Positions 37,641 through 47,416 of a stretch of 64,000 nt of DNA are shown piece by piece. The stretch covers positions 86,306 to 150,305 of the forward strand of contig NZ_JADGEV010000003.1 in assembly GCF_016744175.1 (NCBI RefSeq), in the 5' to 3' direction. The notes beneath the pieces are model-generated. The model searched no databases and was not told where the DNA came from. It saw only the letters and a list, made by a program, of their open reading frames with translations. The translations under genes and the position numbers were made by a program. Position 1 is the first letter of the stretch. Each line of letters starts with the position of its first letter. The stretch is from Neptunomonas sp. GTDB taxonomy: Bacteria; Pseudomonadota; Gammaproteobacteria; Pseudomonadales; Balneatricaceae.

Positions 37641-37892
37641 GATTCAGATTGTAACGATAATTTCATCGCTCATAAGATAAAGTATTCATCGCCTGTTTTC
37701 TGAAATGCACTGCTTGTTGTGTGTTACAAAATATAACTAAAAGTTATGCATCAAACTCTTAATGAAGGGTTGTCATAAAAATATCTTTTAGTTGTCTTCG
37801 TTCGTTCATATTCCCTGTTTATGCTTTTCGCCAATGATTTGAATAATGCTTTGCCGGCATGACAGTGCCGGTAATTGATCTGGCGGGATGAT

Positions 37893-38741
37893 ATGTCGAA
37901 TAAAGTAATACTGGTCGTTCTTGATGGGCTTGAGTACAACACGGCTGCACAGTGCATGGGCTTTTTACATGCGTTAAAAGAGCAAGGCAAGGCAACACTG
38001 TATAAATTGCAATGTGAGCTTCCATCGATGTCTCGGCCACTATACGAGACCATCTTAACGGGCACTTTGCCCATTCAAAGCGGCATTGTACATAATCATG
38101 TCGTGCGCAATTCTACTCAAACCAGTGTCTTTAGTTTGGCGCGGGAAAACAGTTTAACGACGGCAGCTGCGGCCTATCATTGGTTTAGTGAGTTATATAA
38201 CTGTGCTCCTTATGATGCGGCCAGGGATCGTTATACCGAAGCGCCCGAGCAGCTGATCCAATACGGCTGCTTCTACCATCAGGACCATTATCCTGATAGC
38301 CATTTATACCTCGATGCTGAATGGCTGCGACGTAAATACGATCCAGATTTTTTGTTAGTCCACCCGATGAATATTGATGATGCAGGGCATCGTGCTGGGT
38401 TTGATAGTGCACATTATCGTAATACTGCTCGCCATTCCGATATGTCGCTGTCTTATCACCTACCCGAGTGGATAGCGGCGGGTTATCAAATTTTGATTAC
38501 TGCTGATCATGGTATGAACAGTGATAAAAGCCATGGGGGAACCTTACCCGAAGAGCGTGATATTCCTCTCTTTGTTATCGGCGAGCGATTCTCCCATCAA
38601 ACTGACTGCTCACCTGCGCAAACTGAAATCTGCGGTGTTGTGTGTGAGCTTTTAGGAATACAAAACCACGCTAAGCCTGTAGCGAACGGTTTGTTATGTG
38701 AAGGTCTAAGTGAGCAGCTCTCTTATAAAGGGGCAGCATAA
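37893..38741 (+). CDS. Alkaline-phosphatase-superfamily phosphodiesterase (cytoplasmic)
   Basis: 282 residues from ATG 37893 (GCGGGA upstream); an in-frame TTG at 37875 is less likely. The metal-binding set of the nucleotide pyrophosphatase/phosphodiesterase group is visible: VVLDG, DDAGHRAG, ITADHGM and KSHGG, with PSMSRP as the nucleophile region (Ser). No signal peptide is seen, so it acts on an internalised substrate. The stop overlaps the next start (TAATG). Its neighbours are a HAD phosphatase and an ABC importer, so it probably hydrolyses an imported phosphoester or phosphodiester. The exact substrate is unknown. Confidence 0.8.
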   Translation: MSNKVILVVLDGLEYNTAAQCMGFLHALKEQGKATLYKLQCELPSMSRPLYETILTGTLPIQSGIVHNHVVRNSTQTSVFSLARENSLTTAAAAYHWFSELYNCAPYDAARDRYTEAPEQLIQYGCFYHQDHYPDSHLYLDAEWLRRKYDPDFLLVHPMNIDDAGHRAGFDSAHYRNTARHSDMSLSYHLPEWIAAGYQILITADHGMNSDKSHGGTLPEERDIPLFVIGERFSHQTDCSPAQTEICGVVCELLGIQNHAKPVANGLLCEGLSEQLSYKGAA

Positions 38742-39475
38742 TGGCGTTAGCAATTTTTGACCTAGATGAAACTTTAGTGGCGGGAGATAGCTGCTCGCTA
38801 TTTTGTCAGTTCTTGTTAACAGAGGGCTTGGTGGGCAGTGAGTTTGTAGAACGTGATCAGCAAATGATGGCTTTGTATAACGCAGAAGCACTCGTGTTAG
38901 ATGATTACATCGGCTTTTTTATTGAGCCACTGCGCCATTTAAGCATCGCCACCATCAACGAGATGATGCCGCGCTTTGTTGAGCAATATATTGCTCCTCG
39001 TATATATTCTGAAGCGCATCAAATGTTAGAGAGTCAGTTTGCGATAGGCAATCGCTCACTGATTGTTTCAGCAACCGCTGAGTTTATTGTTAATGCTGTT
39101 GCGCACCACTTGGGCGTCTCAGATGTTTTAGCCATTCGCTTAGCGAGTGAGCAGGGTTTTTACACAGGCAAGATTGACGGTGTTCCAACCTTTAGAAGCG
39201 GCAAGGTGACTCGGTTGCATAGCTGGTTAATCGAACATGATGAAACCTTAGAAGGTGCTCAGTTCTACAGCGATTCTATTAATGACCTTCCCTTGTTAGA
39301 GCAGGTTGACTACCCAATAGCAACAAACCCAGACAAACAGCTTTTGCAGATAGCAACACAACGCAACTGGTCAGTTCTTAACTGGACTGCGTTTCGACCT
39401 AGTGATTTATGCAGTGACTCATTTAATGATCAATCCGTTCAAAACTCAACCATTCAGGAAGTAACCCATGTCTAA
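38741..39475 (+). CDS. HAD-IB family phosphatase
   Basis: 244 residues starting MALAIFDLDETL, the DxDxT nucleophile motif of HAD enzymes, with the second motif in LIVSATAEF and the acidic pair in YSDSINDLPLL. The SerB-like IB class includes phosphoserine and phosphocholine phosphatases. It overlaps the phosphodiesterase by 1 nt and the binding protein by 8 nt, so the three are one transcript. It would release phosphate from a monoester made by the upstream enzyme (inference). Confidence 0.85.
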   Translation: MALAIFDLDETLVAGDSCSLFCQFLLTEGLVGSEFVERDQQMMALYNAEALVLDDYIGFFIEPLRHLSIATINEMMPRFVEQYIAPRIYSEAHQMLESQFAIGNRSLIVSATAEFIVNAVAHHLGVSDVLAIRLASEQGFYTGKIDGVPTFRSGKVTRLHSWLIEHDETLEGAQFYSDSINDLPLLEQVDYPIATNPDKQLLQIATQRNWSVLNWTAFRPSDLCSDSFNDQSVQNSTIQEVTHV

Positions 39476-41525
39476 ATTTCTGATCGCCAGTGCAGTAGCA
39501 CTTATCTCAGGTAATGCAGTAGCGGCGTGTCCGGCTGTTGTCGGTGCTGATGCAGGTGGAACTTATCCTCATATATTTGAAAAGGCTGAATTTGAAAGTC
39601 TACATGGCTGCCAGATGAGCTTTAATGAGAACCCGGTTATAAAAGCGCTTAATAGCCGTATAGCCGGTAATTCAGAGCTACTTTCGCTAGCTAAGCGCAT
39701 ACCAGAAGAGCCATTGGTGATTGCGCCGTACCAGAGTATTGGTCTGTATGGTGGTGTGCTGGATGGTATTTCTAAAGCGACAGAATCAGGTACCTCTGAT
39801 CTGTTGTCGGTTCGCCATGTGAACCTAGTACGTTTTAGTGATGATTTGGCAACGGTCGTGCCAAACGTGGCTAAGTCTTGGAAATGGAACAGTGACTTTA
39901 CGGTGCTTAAGGTTAATCTACGCAAAGGCCATAAGTGGTCAGATGGTCGCCCCTTCACAGCCGAAGATATTGCTTTCTGGTACAACAACATGCTGATGGA
40001 TAGCAATATTATCGAGAAGCCAAAAGATCGTTTCTTGTCTGCGGGTAAAGCGATAAAAGTTGATGTATTGAATGAAACAACCGTGCAGTTCACTATGAAC
40101 AAACCTGCGCCGGGCTTTTTGGATAACTTTGCTCAAGATTACGCTCAACCGTTTCAGCCTAAGCATCTGCTAGCTCAGTTCCACCCTATGCTGAATAAAG
40201 ACGCTGATAAAAAAGCCCAAGAACTAGGCTTTGATAATGGCTATGCGGTTATTAACTTCTACTACGGCCAGTCTGATTGGAAAGATATTCCAACGCCTTT
40301 GTTAAAAGACAAAGCCGCTTCGGACCGCTTAGTTAAAGCCGGTTTAACGGCAATTATGCCATCTTTGGAATCTCATTTGGTGGTGGAAGAGTCGTTGGAA
40401 GGGCGCCGCTTAGTGGCTAACCCATACTTCTTCCAAATCGATACGGCGGGTAACCAACTGCCTTATATTAACGAGATTAAAGAAGTTTTCATCGGTGATG
40501 AAGATATCCAAACCGCTAAGCTCATTGCTGGCGAAGTGGATTACAAAGCTCAGGCCGTTAATTTGCCGCAGACTCCTGTATTGCTAGAAAACAAGGGGCA
40601 GGGCAAGTACGAAATTGCACTGCGTCCAACCATCGCTCAAACCACATTTGCCTTCAACCTGACCGATAAAGATGAAGAGAAGCGTGCGGTATTTAACAAT
40701 ATTAATTTCCGTCGTGCTATGTCGGTAGCGATGAACCGCGACCAGATTAACGAAGTGGCTTACTTCGGTTTGGGTAAACCAATGCAGTACACCGGTTTTG
40801 ATGCAGATACCACGCCGTTTGTTACCGACGCATTGCAGAAAAGCTGGACGCAGTTTGATCCAAAAATGGCCGCTGAATTGTTGGATAAAGCCGGTGTTAT
40901 TGATAAAAACAATGATGGTGTACGTGATCTTCCTTCAGGTAAAAAGCTTGAGTTAAACATTCAATATGCAACTCAGGGGACGCCAACTGAGTTGGTCGAA
41001 ATCATTGCCAATAACTGGACGGATGTCGGTGTAAAAACCACCATCAAAGAAGTAACTTCTGATGAGTACCGTAACTCGCAAACGGCTAATGATCTGAGTG
41101 TACTTAGCTGGGTAATGGGGCGTCCGTTGTCAAATATTGCCAGCAACACCGAAACGCTGGTTCCTCCTTATGGCGGCTTTTTTGATTTGCGTACTGGCAT
41201 GTTGTGGGCACAGCACCGTGACACTAATGGTGCAGAAGGTGTAGCACCGCCAGCAACCGTTGCGCAGATGCAGAAGTTGGCTGCTCGCTTTGTAACACTC
41301 AAAGCAGGTACGCCAGAATCTAACGAGCTAGGTGCAGAGATTGCTAAACGTGTGGTTGATGACCTGTTCATTATCGGTACGGTTAAAGCAGTCTCCCCTG
41401 TTTATCGTAGCCGCTCTTTGGGCAACTTTGCCGTACCTAAAACGTCCTCATATGAGTTCTATCGTATGTATCCATACCTTGCTACCCAGTGGTTCTTAGG
41501 TAACGAAGATATGGTTAATAACTAA
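39468..41525 (+). CDS. ABC transporter substrate-binding protein, family 5 (Opp/Yej type)
   Basis: 685 residues with a signal peptide (1-19, cut near AVAA-C). Family-5 blocks are clear: LRKGHKWSDGRPFTAEDIAFWYNNML, FNNINFRRAMSVAMNRDQINEVAYFGLG and the C-terminal domain. Cys20 directly after the signal could indicate a lipoprotein, but the preceding residues are not a strict lipobox. It is longer than OppA and YejA, which suggests an unusual ligand. It is followed by a strong hairpin that would enrich it over the membrane parts. Confidence 0.87.
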   Translation: MSKFLIASAVALISGNAVAACPAVVGADAGGTYPHIFEKAEFESLHGCQMSFNENPVIKALNSRIAGNSELLSLAKRIPEEPLVIAPYQSIGLYGGVLDGISKATESGTSDLLSVRHVNLVRFSDDLATVVPNVAKSWKWNSDFTVLKVNLRKGHKWSDGRPFTAEDIAFWYNNMLMDSNIIEKPKDRFLSAGKAIKVDVLNETTVQFTMNKPAPGFLDNFAQDYAQPFQPKHLLAQFHPMLNKDADKKAQELGFDNGYAVINFYYGQSDWKDIPTPLLKDKAASDRLVKAGLTAIMPSLESHLVVEESLEGRRLVANPYFFQIDTAGNQLPYINEIKEVFIGDEDIQTAKLIAGEVDYKAQAVNLPQTPVLLENKGQGKYEIALRPTIAQTTFAFNLTDKDEEKRAVFNNINFRRAMSVAMNRDQINEVAYFGLGKPMQYTGFDADTTPFVTDALQKSWTQFDPKMAAELLDKAGVIDKNNDGVRDLPSGKKLELNIQYATQGTPTELVEIIANNWTDVGVKTTIKEVTSDEYRNSQTANDLSVLSWVMGRPLSNIASNTETLVPPYGGFFDLRTGMLWAQHRDTNGAEGVAPPATVAQMQKLAARFVTLKAGTPESNELGAEIAKRVVDDLFIIGTVKAVSPVYRSRSLGNFAVPKTSSYEFYRMYPYLATQWFLGNEDMVNN

Positions 41526-41541
41526 TCGTTTGAAAGGTTAG

Positions 41542-41572
41542 AAAAGGGAGAGGCGCTGTCTCTCCCTTTTAG
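41542..41572 (+). terminator. hairpin between binding protein and permease genes
   Basis: AAAAGGGAGAG pairs with CTCTCCCTTTT around a 7-nt loop. The flanking A and T tracts make it terminator-like, but the operon appears to continue, so it is probably a leaky attenuator or an mRNA 3'-end stabiliser. Confidence 0.75.
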
Positions 41573-41622
41573 TGTGTGAAGCTATTTTAGTTATCCGAGT
41601 TTGCTAACCCTATTCCAGGGTT

Positions 41623-42870
41623 ATGCCCTATACAGACCAAGGTTATAAGTGGCATAGGGTTAACAAGTTATGTTTATGGAGTCCGGTTGTGGTTGCCGAT
41701 TTTTTTACCAACACTTGGTTGTTGTGGGTTCTACTCAGTGTGGCTGGATTTTTGTTTTGGCGTAGCCGTAGCAGCCAGTACTTTCATTATGTGCTTAACC
41801 GTTACCTGCTGGCGTTAATGACACTACTGATCGTGAGCGGCATTGTTTTTTCATTGATGGAAGTCTTACCCGGTGATTGTGCTGAAAAGTACATTGCTTA
41901 CAAAAACACTCAGGGCGAAATTATCACACAAGCCGATATTGCTGCTGAAAGATCACGTATGGGTTTGGACCGCTCATTAGTGGTTCGCTGGAGCAGTTGG
42001 ATTACGGATTTAACATTAAGAGGTGATCTAGGTTTTAGTTGTGCCAAGCGCCAGTCAGTAAATATAGCGCTGGGCGATCGCTTCTGGATGAGCTTTGGGT
42101 TTTGTATTGCCGGTTTAGTTTTTGCTTATTTGATTGCAGTCCCTTTTGGCATTCTCTCGGCTTATATGATCAATAAACCGTGGTTAGATACGAACCCGCA
42201 GCATAGCCAAAAGCAACGCCTGATTAACTCTCTTGGTTTGAGCTTTAACAAGTTGTTAGATCTTAAGCTACGCGTTATCAGCTATCTGGGGCTGGCATTA
42301 CCTAATTTTTTATTAGCGTTGAGTATTATTTTACTTTACGTATTTGCAGGTGAGCCTGTACCTACTGGTTTGTTCTCTGATCAATGGAGTAATGAGCCTT
42401 GGTTTGCTGAGAGTGGTTTTCAGTACGCTAAGTTAACTGATTTTCTGAGCCATATCTGGCTGCCCATTTTTGTTATTGGCTGGGCTGCAACCGCACTTCA
42501 ATTACAAACGGTGCGCGCTTTAGTCGTCGATGAATCTAATAAGCTTTATGTTGATGCTGCCCGTGCTCGTGGTGTGCATGGTATGAGCTTATGGGCGGGT
42601 TACCCGGTGCGTCATTCAATTAGCCCGTTGTTTAACAGTATCGGCTTCGATTTTCAGCGGGTGTTTAATGATCTACCCATCGTAGCGGTAGTTATCGGCC
42701 TTACTGACTCAGCAGCATTATTGATTGAAGCATTGGCCATGACGAATGATCAGGAGATGGCCGCAGCGATTCTCTTTTTGGTGGCTCTGGTTGTTATCTC
42801 AATGAATTTTATTACTGATATTGTTCTGGCGGCGATCGATCCGCGAGTCCGTAAGAGTGTACTTGGATAG
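41623..42870 (+). CDS. ABC transporter permease (Opp/Yej B-type)
   Basis: 415 residues in frame from ATG 41623. A GTG near 41689 with TGGAG upstream is an alternative and would begin just before the first helix (TNTWLLWVLLSVAGFLFW). The protein has about seven helices and the permease loop ARARGVHGMSLWAGYPVRHSI that contacts the ATPase. It lies 3 nt before the second permease. Confidence 0.87.
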   Translation: MPYTDQGYKWHRVNKLCLWSPVVVADFFTNTWLLWVLLSVAGFLFWRSRSSQYFHYVLNRYLLALMTLLIVSGIVFSLMEVLPGDCAEKYIAYKNTQGEIITQADIAAERSRMGLDRSLVVRWSSWITDLTLRGDLGFSCAKRQSVNIALGDRFWMSFGFCIAGLVFAYLIAVPFGILSAYMINKPWLDTNPQHSQKQRLINSLGLSFNKLLDLKLRVISYLGLALPNFLLALSIILLYVFAGEPVPTGLFSDQWSNEPWFAESGFQYAKLTDFLSHIWLPIFVIGWAATALQLQTVRALVVDESNKLYVDAARARGVHGMSLWAGYPVRHSISPLFNSIGFDFQRVFNDLPIVAVVIGLTDSAALLIEALAMTNDQEMAAAILFLVALVVISMNFITDIVLAAIDPRVRKSVLG

Positions 42871-42873
42871 ATT

Positions 42874-44121
42874 ATGATGAGCAGTGTATTGGCCCGCTTT
42901 GGGCAAAAAGCTAAAACATCGCAAGATGAGTCTTATTATACCGCGGGCCAGTTAGCGCTGATTAAAGCACGTTTTACGCGCAAGGCAAGCGGAGTCGTCG
43001 CGGGTTGGATATTGGTATCTATCGTTTTGATGGGTTTCTTTGCACCGTTTTTCTCTCCGGTAGACCCGACCATTCGTGGAGCAGATGCGGAGTACCGACG
43101 AGGAGCACCGCAGGCTTTTTTCTTTTGGGATGCGCAGGGTGTTTCTTTACGTCCATTTACTTATACATATAGCAAAAGTAAACCCAAAATTGATTTTCAA
43201 GCACTGGCAGCTAGTGGTGGTTTGGATGCACTCGATGCACTTACTTCCAGTGGTGCGCTGAGCTCCTCCTCACAGAACAAATATAACGTGGACAGGGATA
43301 AACGACGTTACGTGCAGTTCTTTATTAAAGGTTGGGAATACAGCCTGATTGATTTCAGTATGGCGGGTCTAGATTTGGATCTTCGATGGGATCGACACTT
43401 GTTTGGTGTTGAACAGGGCGATATTCATCTAATGGGCACGGATGAAGATGGCAAAGATGTATTTAGCCGTACCCTACATGCGGTGTGGGTAACGGTGAGT
43501 ATTGCCGTGGTTGCTTTGATCGTTAAGTTGTTTACATCCTTACTGATAGGTGGCGTAAGTGGCTATTTTGGCGGACGAGTTGATGCGGTGCTGATGAGCT
43601 TCACTGAAGCGGTTCGTGTTATCCCATCGATCCCTGTTTACTTAGCGTGTGCAGTTGCCTTATCAAGTATGGATCTTACCTCTGTACAGCGTTACTTTGC
43701 GATTGCTGTGGTTATCGGGGCGCTAGATTTTGCCACGTTAGGGCGGCGTTTGCGCACTCATATTCTAACTGAGCGTAATCAGGACTATGTATTAGCGGCG
43801 CAGCTATGTGGTTCCAGCAGCTGGAGGATCATCTGGCGTCATCTAATACCCAGTTTCACGAGTTATATCATCGTCGATACCTTGATCAACTTTCCTTACG
43901 TTATCTTGGCAGAAACCAGCCTTAGCTTCTTGGGGTTAGGCTTAACTGAACCGGTTAATAGCTTGGGTGTTTTACTGCAAAAAGCTCAGGACCCAGATAT
44001 CCAGCAAAACATGATTTGGCAGTTCTTTCCGGTACTTGTTTTTGTGGTGTTAATTATGGCGTTTGTTTTTGTTGGCGACGCTCTGCGCGATGCTGCTGAC
44101 CCTTATTCGGAGAAGAAGTAA
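42874..44121 (+). CDS. ABC transporter permease (Opp/Yej C/E-type)
   Basis: 415 residues. After the first helix (about 41-62) there is a periplasmic insert of roughly 120 residues containing RPFTYTYSKSKP, as in YejE-like permeases, then five helices. The coupling loop (QDYVLAAQLCGSSSWRIIWRHLIPS) is intact. The stop is directly followed by the ATG of the ATPase gene. Confidence 0.87.
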   Translation: MMSSVLARFGQKAKTSQDESYYTAGQLALIKARFTRKASGVVAGWILVSIVLMGFFAPFFSPVDPTIRGADAEYRRGAPQAFFFWDAQGVSLRPFTYTYSKSKPKIDFQALAASGGLDALDALTSSGALSSSSQNKYNVDRDKRRYVQFFIKGWEYSLIDFSMAGLDLDLRWDRHLFGVEQGDIHLMGTDEDGKDVFSRTLHAVWVTVSIAVVALIVKLFTSLLIGGVSGYFGGRVDAVLMSFTEAVRVIPSIPVYLACAVALSSMDLTSVQRYFAIAVVIGALDFATLGRRLRTHILTERNQDYVLAAQLCGSSSWRIIWRHLIPSFTSYIIVDTLINFPYVILAETSLSFLGLGLTEPVNSLGVLLQKAQDPDIQQNMIWQFFPVLVFVVLIMAFVFVGDALRDAADPYSEKK

Positions 44122-45906
44122 ATGATGATTAATAAAAGCATGCACACTAACCTGCTTGAAATTCGCGATCTAAGTATCGACTTCAATACCGATGAAGGTT
44201 TAGTTCATGCCGTTGATAATATTAGCCTTAATATTCGCCCGGGTGAGGTGATGGGGCTTGTAGGTGAAAGCGGTTCTGGTAAGTCGATCACCGCGAAAAG
44301 TATCATGCAGCTACTGCCGGGTAATGCCATTATTCAGCCTAAGAGCCAGTTGCGGCTTCGTCACGACAACAATGATATCGATATTCTAAAGCTGCGCGGC
44401 CGCGACTTACGCAAAGTGCGAGGTGATATGGTTTCAATGATATTCCAAGAGCCGATGGCCAGCTTTGCACCAGCGATTCGTCTCGGTGAACAGATCGTAG
44501 AAACCATGCAGATTCATTTGGGTTACAGCCGTGAACAAGCTCGTCGAGAAGGAATAGCCTTGTTTGATCGCGTTGGTATTGTTGATCCTGCCCGACGCTT
44601 CGATCAGTACGTGTTTGAGTTATCAGGGGGGATGCGACAGCGCGCCATGATTGCTATGGCGTTATCAACAAAGCCTAAGTTACTGATCGCAGATGAGCCA
44701 ACCACTGCTTTGGATGTAACGATTCAGGCGCAAGTGTTGGAGTTAATGTTAGAGCTGCGCGAGCAGATGGGCATGGCAATGCTGTTTATTACGCATGATC
44801 TGGGCGTTATTTCCAAGATTGCCGATAACGTAACAGTGATGCGTAAAGGCCAAGTGGTCGAGGCGGGCAATGCAGACCAGGTGCTGTATCGTCCTGGGCA
44901 TCATTACACCCAGCGCTTGTTAGCTGCTTTACCGAATTTGGATAACTTACCTGAAGCGCCAAAGGAGAAACCGCAGGCGCTCCTTAGTATTAATGACCTG
45001 TCGGTAAGCTATCCAGTGGCAGGAAACAGCCGTAAACAAGAGATGTTCACAGCGGTAAAAAACATCTCGTTGGATCTGCCTGAAGGGCAAATTATTGGTT
45101 TGGTAGGTGAGAGTGGTTCGGGTAAGACCTCTTTAGGTAAAGCACTCTTGGGAGCTGCGCCTATTAGTGAGGGAAGTGTTAAATATCACGGCACTAAAAA
45201 GAAAGTGCATTTTGGCGCAAGTAAACGCCTTAAGCGTAAACGTTTATCCAAAACAGCACAGATGGTGTTCCAAGACCCTCATAGTTCGCTGAATCCAAGA
45301 ATGACGATTCGGGATATTATCGCAGAGCCGTTGGAAGCTATGAAGTTAACCTCCAGTAGAGAAGAAACCGACCAGCGTGTAATAGACATGGCTAAACGCT
45401 GCCATATTGACGTTGAGCATTTACGGCGTTTTCCGCATGCCTTCTCAGGTGGACAAAGACAGCGGATTAGTATTGCTCGAGCGTTGGTATGCAGGCCAAA
45501 ATTTATTGTGGCTGACGAATCAGTAGCGGCATTGGATGTTTCTATTCAGGCCGAAATCCTTGCTCTATTAAAAGAGTTAAGAGCTGAGCTAGGTCTCACT
45601 ATTTTGTTTATCTCACACGACCTTAGCGTGATTGCTAACTTATGTGATTGGGTGTGTGTGATGAAAGATGGTGGGATGGTTGAGGAGGGTACGGTTAGGC
45701 AGATATTTCTTAAACCTCAGCAGCCGTATACTCAAAAGCTAATCGCTTCAATTCCACTTTTGGAGCCGTCGCAGCCGCGGGTTGAGCACTTGCCAGAGTC
45801 TACAGAAATTTTTGCTGTTCAGCAGGAGCCTTTAATAAAAGGGCCTATAAGGGGACACATAACAGAGGCTTCAATACGGTTTCACACTGAAGAGTTACGC
45901 TGCTAA
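44122..45906 (+). CDS. ABC transporter ATPase with two fused nucleotide-binding domains
   Basis: 594 residues; two complete domains. Walker A GESGSGK occurs at about 47-53 and about 329-335; the signatures are LSGGMRQR and FSGGQRQR; Walker B occurs as LLIADEPTTALD and FIVADESVAALD. This YejF/DppDF-fusion arrangement completes the importer encoded just upstream. It is followed 9 nt later by a LysR gene. Confidence 0.9.
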   Translation: MMINKSMHTNLLEIRDLSIDFNTDEGLVHAVDNISLNIRPGEVMGLVGESGSGKSITAKSIMQLLPGNAIIQPKSQLRLRHDNNDIDILKLRGRDLRKVRGDMVSMIFQEPMASFAPAIRLGEQIVETMQIHLGYSREQARREGIALFDRVGIVDPARRFDQYVFELSGGMRQRAMIAMALSTKPKLLIADEPTTALDVTIQAQVLELMLELREQMGMAMLFITHDLGVISKIADNVTVMRKGQVVEAGNADQVLYRPGHHYTQRLLAALPNLDNLPEAPKEKPQALLSINDLSVSYPVAGNSRKQEMFTAVKNISLDLPEGQIIGLVGESGSGKTSLGKALLGAAPISEGSVKYHGTKKKVHFGASKRLKRKRLSKTAQMVFQDPHSSLNPRMTIRDIIAEPLEAMKLTSSREETDQRVIDMAKRCHIDVEHLRRFPHAFSGGQRQRISIARALVCRPKFIVADESVAALDVSIQAEILALLKELRAELGLTILFISHDLSVIANLCDWVCVMKDGGMVEEGTVRQIFLKPQQPYTQKLIASIPLLEPSQPRVEHLPESTEIFAVQQEPLIKGPIRGHITEASIRFHTEELRC

Positions 45907-45915
45907 GGCACTTCT

Positions 45916-46800
45916 ATGGATTATTCATTAGCAGAAGTTCGTGCTTACAATGCAGCGATCAAATGCGGGAATTTCACGCGGGCAGCACAACAGCTGTCCG
46001 TTAGCCAGCCGGCTATTACAGCGCAAATTCGCAAGCTAGAATCGCGCTTCGAAGCACCATTGTTAGAGCGTTTCAGCCGTGGCTTGAGGCCGACTGAACT
46101 GGGTAAACGTCTGTATCAAATAACGTGTCAGTACAGTGATTTACAAGGAGCGATAGAGGCACTGGCTAATCCTGAAATGACACCGGGCAATATGACACTA
46201 CGAGTGGCTACATCATCACCCTTAGTCTTCATGCCTTTAATTGCACAATTTCATCAGCGCTTCCCAGATATCACCTTGAAAATAACCTCTGTGACTACGT
46301 TGCTATGCAAACAGATGGTACTTAACCGTGAAGTCGATATTGGCCTTTTCCCTTCTGTTGAATTGGAGGCAGGGCTTTCAAGATTAGCTTATTCATCTCA
46401 TCGTTTGGTGGCTGTTTTGAAATCTAGTCATCCTTATGCGGTACAAAAAAGTATTAATGTGATGCAATTAAGAGGTGAGCCGCTAATTTTTTATAAGCCT
46501 GAAGCCTGTACTCAACAGTTACTAAATGATCTCTTTTATCGCTCTAACATAAATGTAAACGCTAATGTCATGGTCGATGGTCGTCTTGATATGTGTGAGG
46601 CTGTTGCTTATGGTTTGGGTATCGGTTTTGCGTTAGAGCAAGACATTCGACCCGATGATCGTCTCTGTACAGTGGCGGTTACTGAGGCGTCTGAGCATGT
46701 ATTAGAACATGTTGTTTGGCAGAAAAATCGCAGTGCTTTACCAGGGGTTAGAGACTTCATCCAGTTGACGTTAGAAAGCAGCAACGAGGTATCGCAGTGA
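45916..46800 (+). CDS. LysR-family regulator linked to the importer operon
   Basis: 294 residues; HTH (NFTRAAQQLSVSQPAITAQIRKLESRF) and an effector domain. It starts 9 nt after the ATPase and is probably cotranscribed. LysR proteins of this type are often next to phosphonate catabolism genes, which fits the phosphoester idea, but sequence alone does not settle the ligand. Confidence 0.87.
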   Translation: MDYSLAEVRAYNAAIKCGNFTRAAQQLSVSQPAITAQIRKLESRFEAPLLERFSRGLRPTELGKRLYQITCQYSDLQGAIEALANPEMTPGNMTLRVATSSPLVFMPLIAQFHQRFPDITLKITSVTTLLCKQMVLNREVDIGLFPSVELEAGLSRLAYSSHRLVAVLKSSHPYAVQKSINVMQLRGEPLIFYKPEACTQQLLNDLFYRSNINVNANVMVDGRLDMCEAVAYGLGIGFALEQDIRPDDRLCTVAVTEASEHVLEHVVWQKNRSALPGVRDFIQLTLESSNEVSQ

Positions 46801-46942
46801 GGTATGCGTCAGGCTACAGTGTCATTAAAAATGGTAAAACATAACGTGTTTTTCGAGTGTGTTATCAGCCCAGAAATCAGTATATGCTAGGGTGAATACG
46901 GTTATTTGAGCAAAGAGGCTTCTTTAACGAAGCTAAAGAAAC

Positions 46943-47404
46943 ATGAAAACACTATTAATCGTTGCACATGCTCCCTCTGACAATACTCGCTTAATGGTGG
47001 AGGCCGTTTTAAAAGGTGCGCAGCATCCAGATATTGAGCAGGTACAAACTCGCTGGATTCCACCACTGGAAACCACGCCTGAAGATGTTTTAGCGTGTGA
47101 TGCTATTATTTTAGGTACGACAGAAAACCTAGGTTATATGAGTGGTGCTTTAAAAGATTTTTTTGATCGCTGTTATTACCCTTGCTTAGAGGTAAAGCAG
47201 GGCTTGCCATGTGCGCTATATGTGCGGGCAGGAAATGATGGTACAGGTACTTGCCGGGCTGTCGAAACTATCTGCACGGGTTTGCGTTGGAACTGGATTC
47301 AAGCACCTTTAGTGTGCCGCGGAGACTGGCAAGTATCATTTTTAGAGCAGTGTGAAGAGCTAGGCATGACCATGGCGGCAGGCCTTGATGTTGGTATTTA
47401 TTAA
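46943..47404 (+). CDS. Flavodoxin-like / NAD(P)H-dependent FMN reductase family protein
   Basis: 153 residues. The N-terminus MKTLLIVAHAPSDNTRLMVEA and the loop ILGTTENLGYMSGALKDFFDRCYY are the FMN phosphate- and ring-binding regions of flavodoxin-fold proteins. It stands alone between the importer locus and the convergent GntR gene. Redox partner unknown. Confidence 0.8.
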   Translation: MKTLLIVAHAPSDNTRLMVEAVLKGAQHPDIEQVQTRWIPPLETTPEDVLACDAIILGTTENLGYMSGALKDFFDRCYYPCLEVKQGLPCALYVRAGNDGTGTCRAVETICTGLRWNWIQAPLVCRGDWQVSFLEQCEELGMTMAAGLDVGIY

Positions 47405-47416
47405 GGGGCTTAAGCG

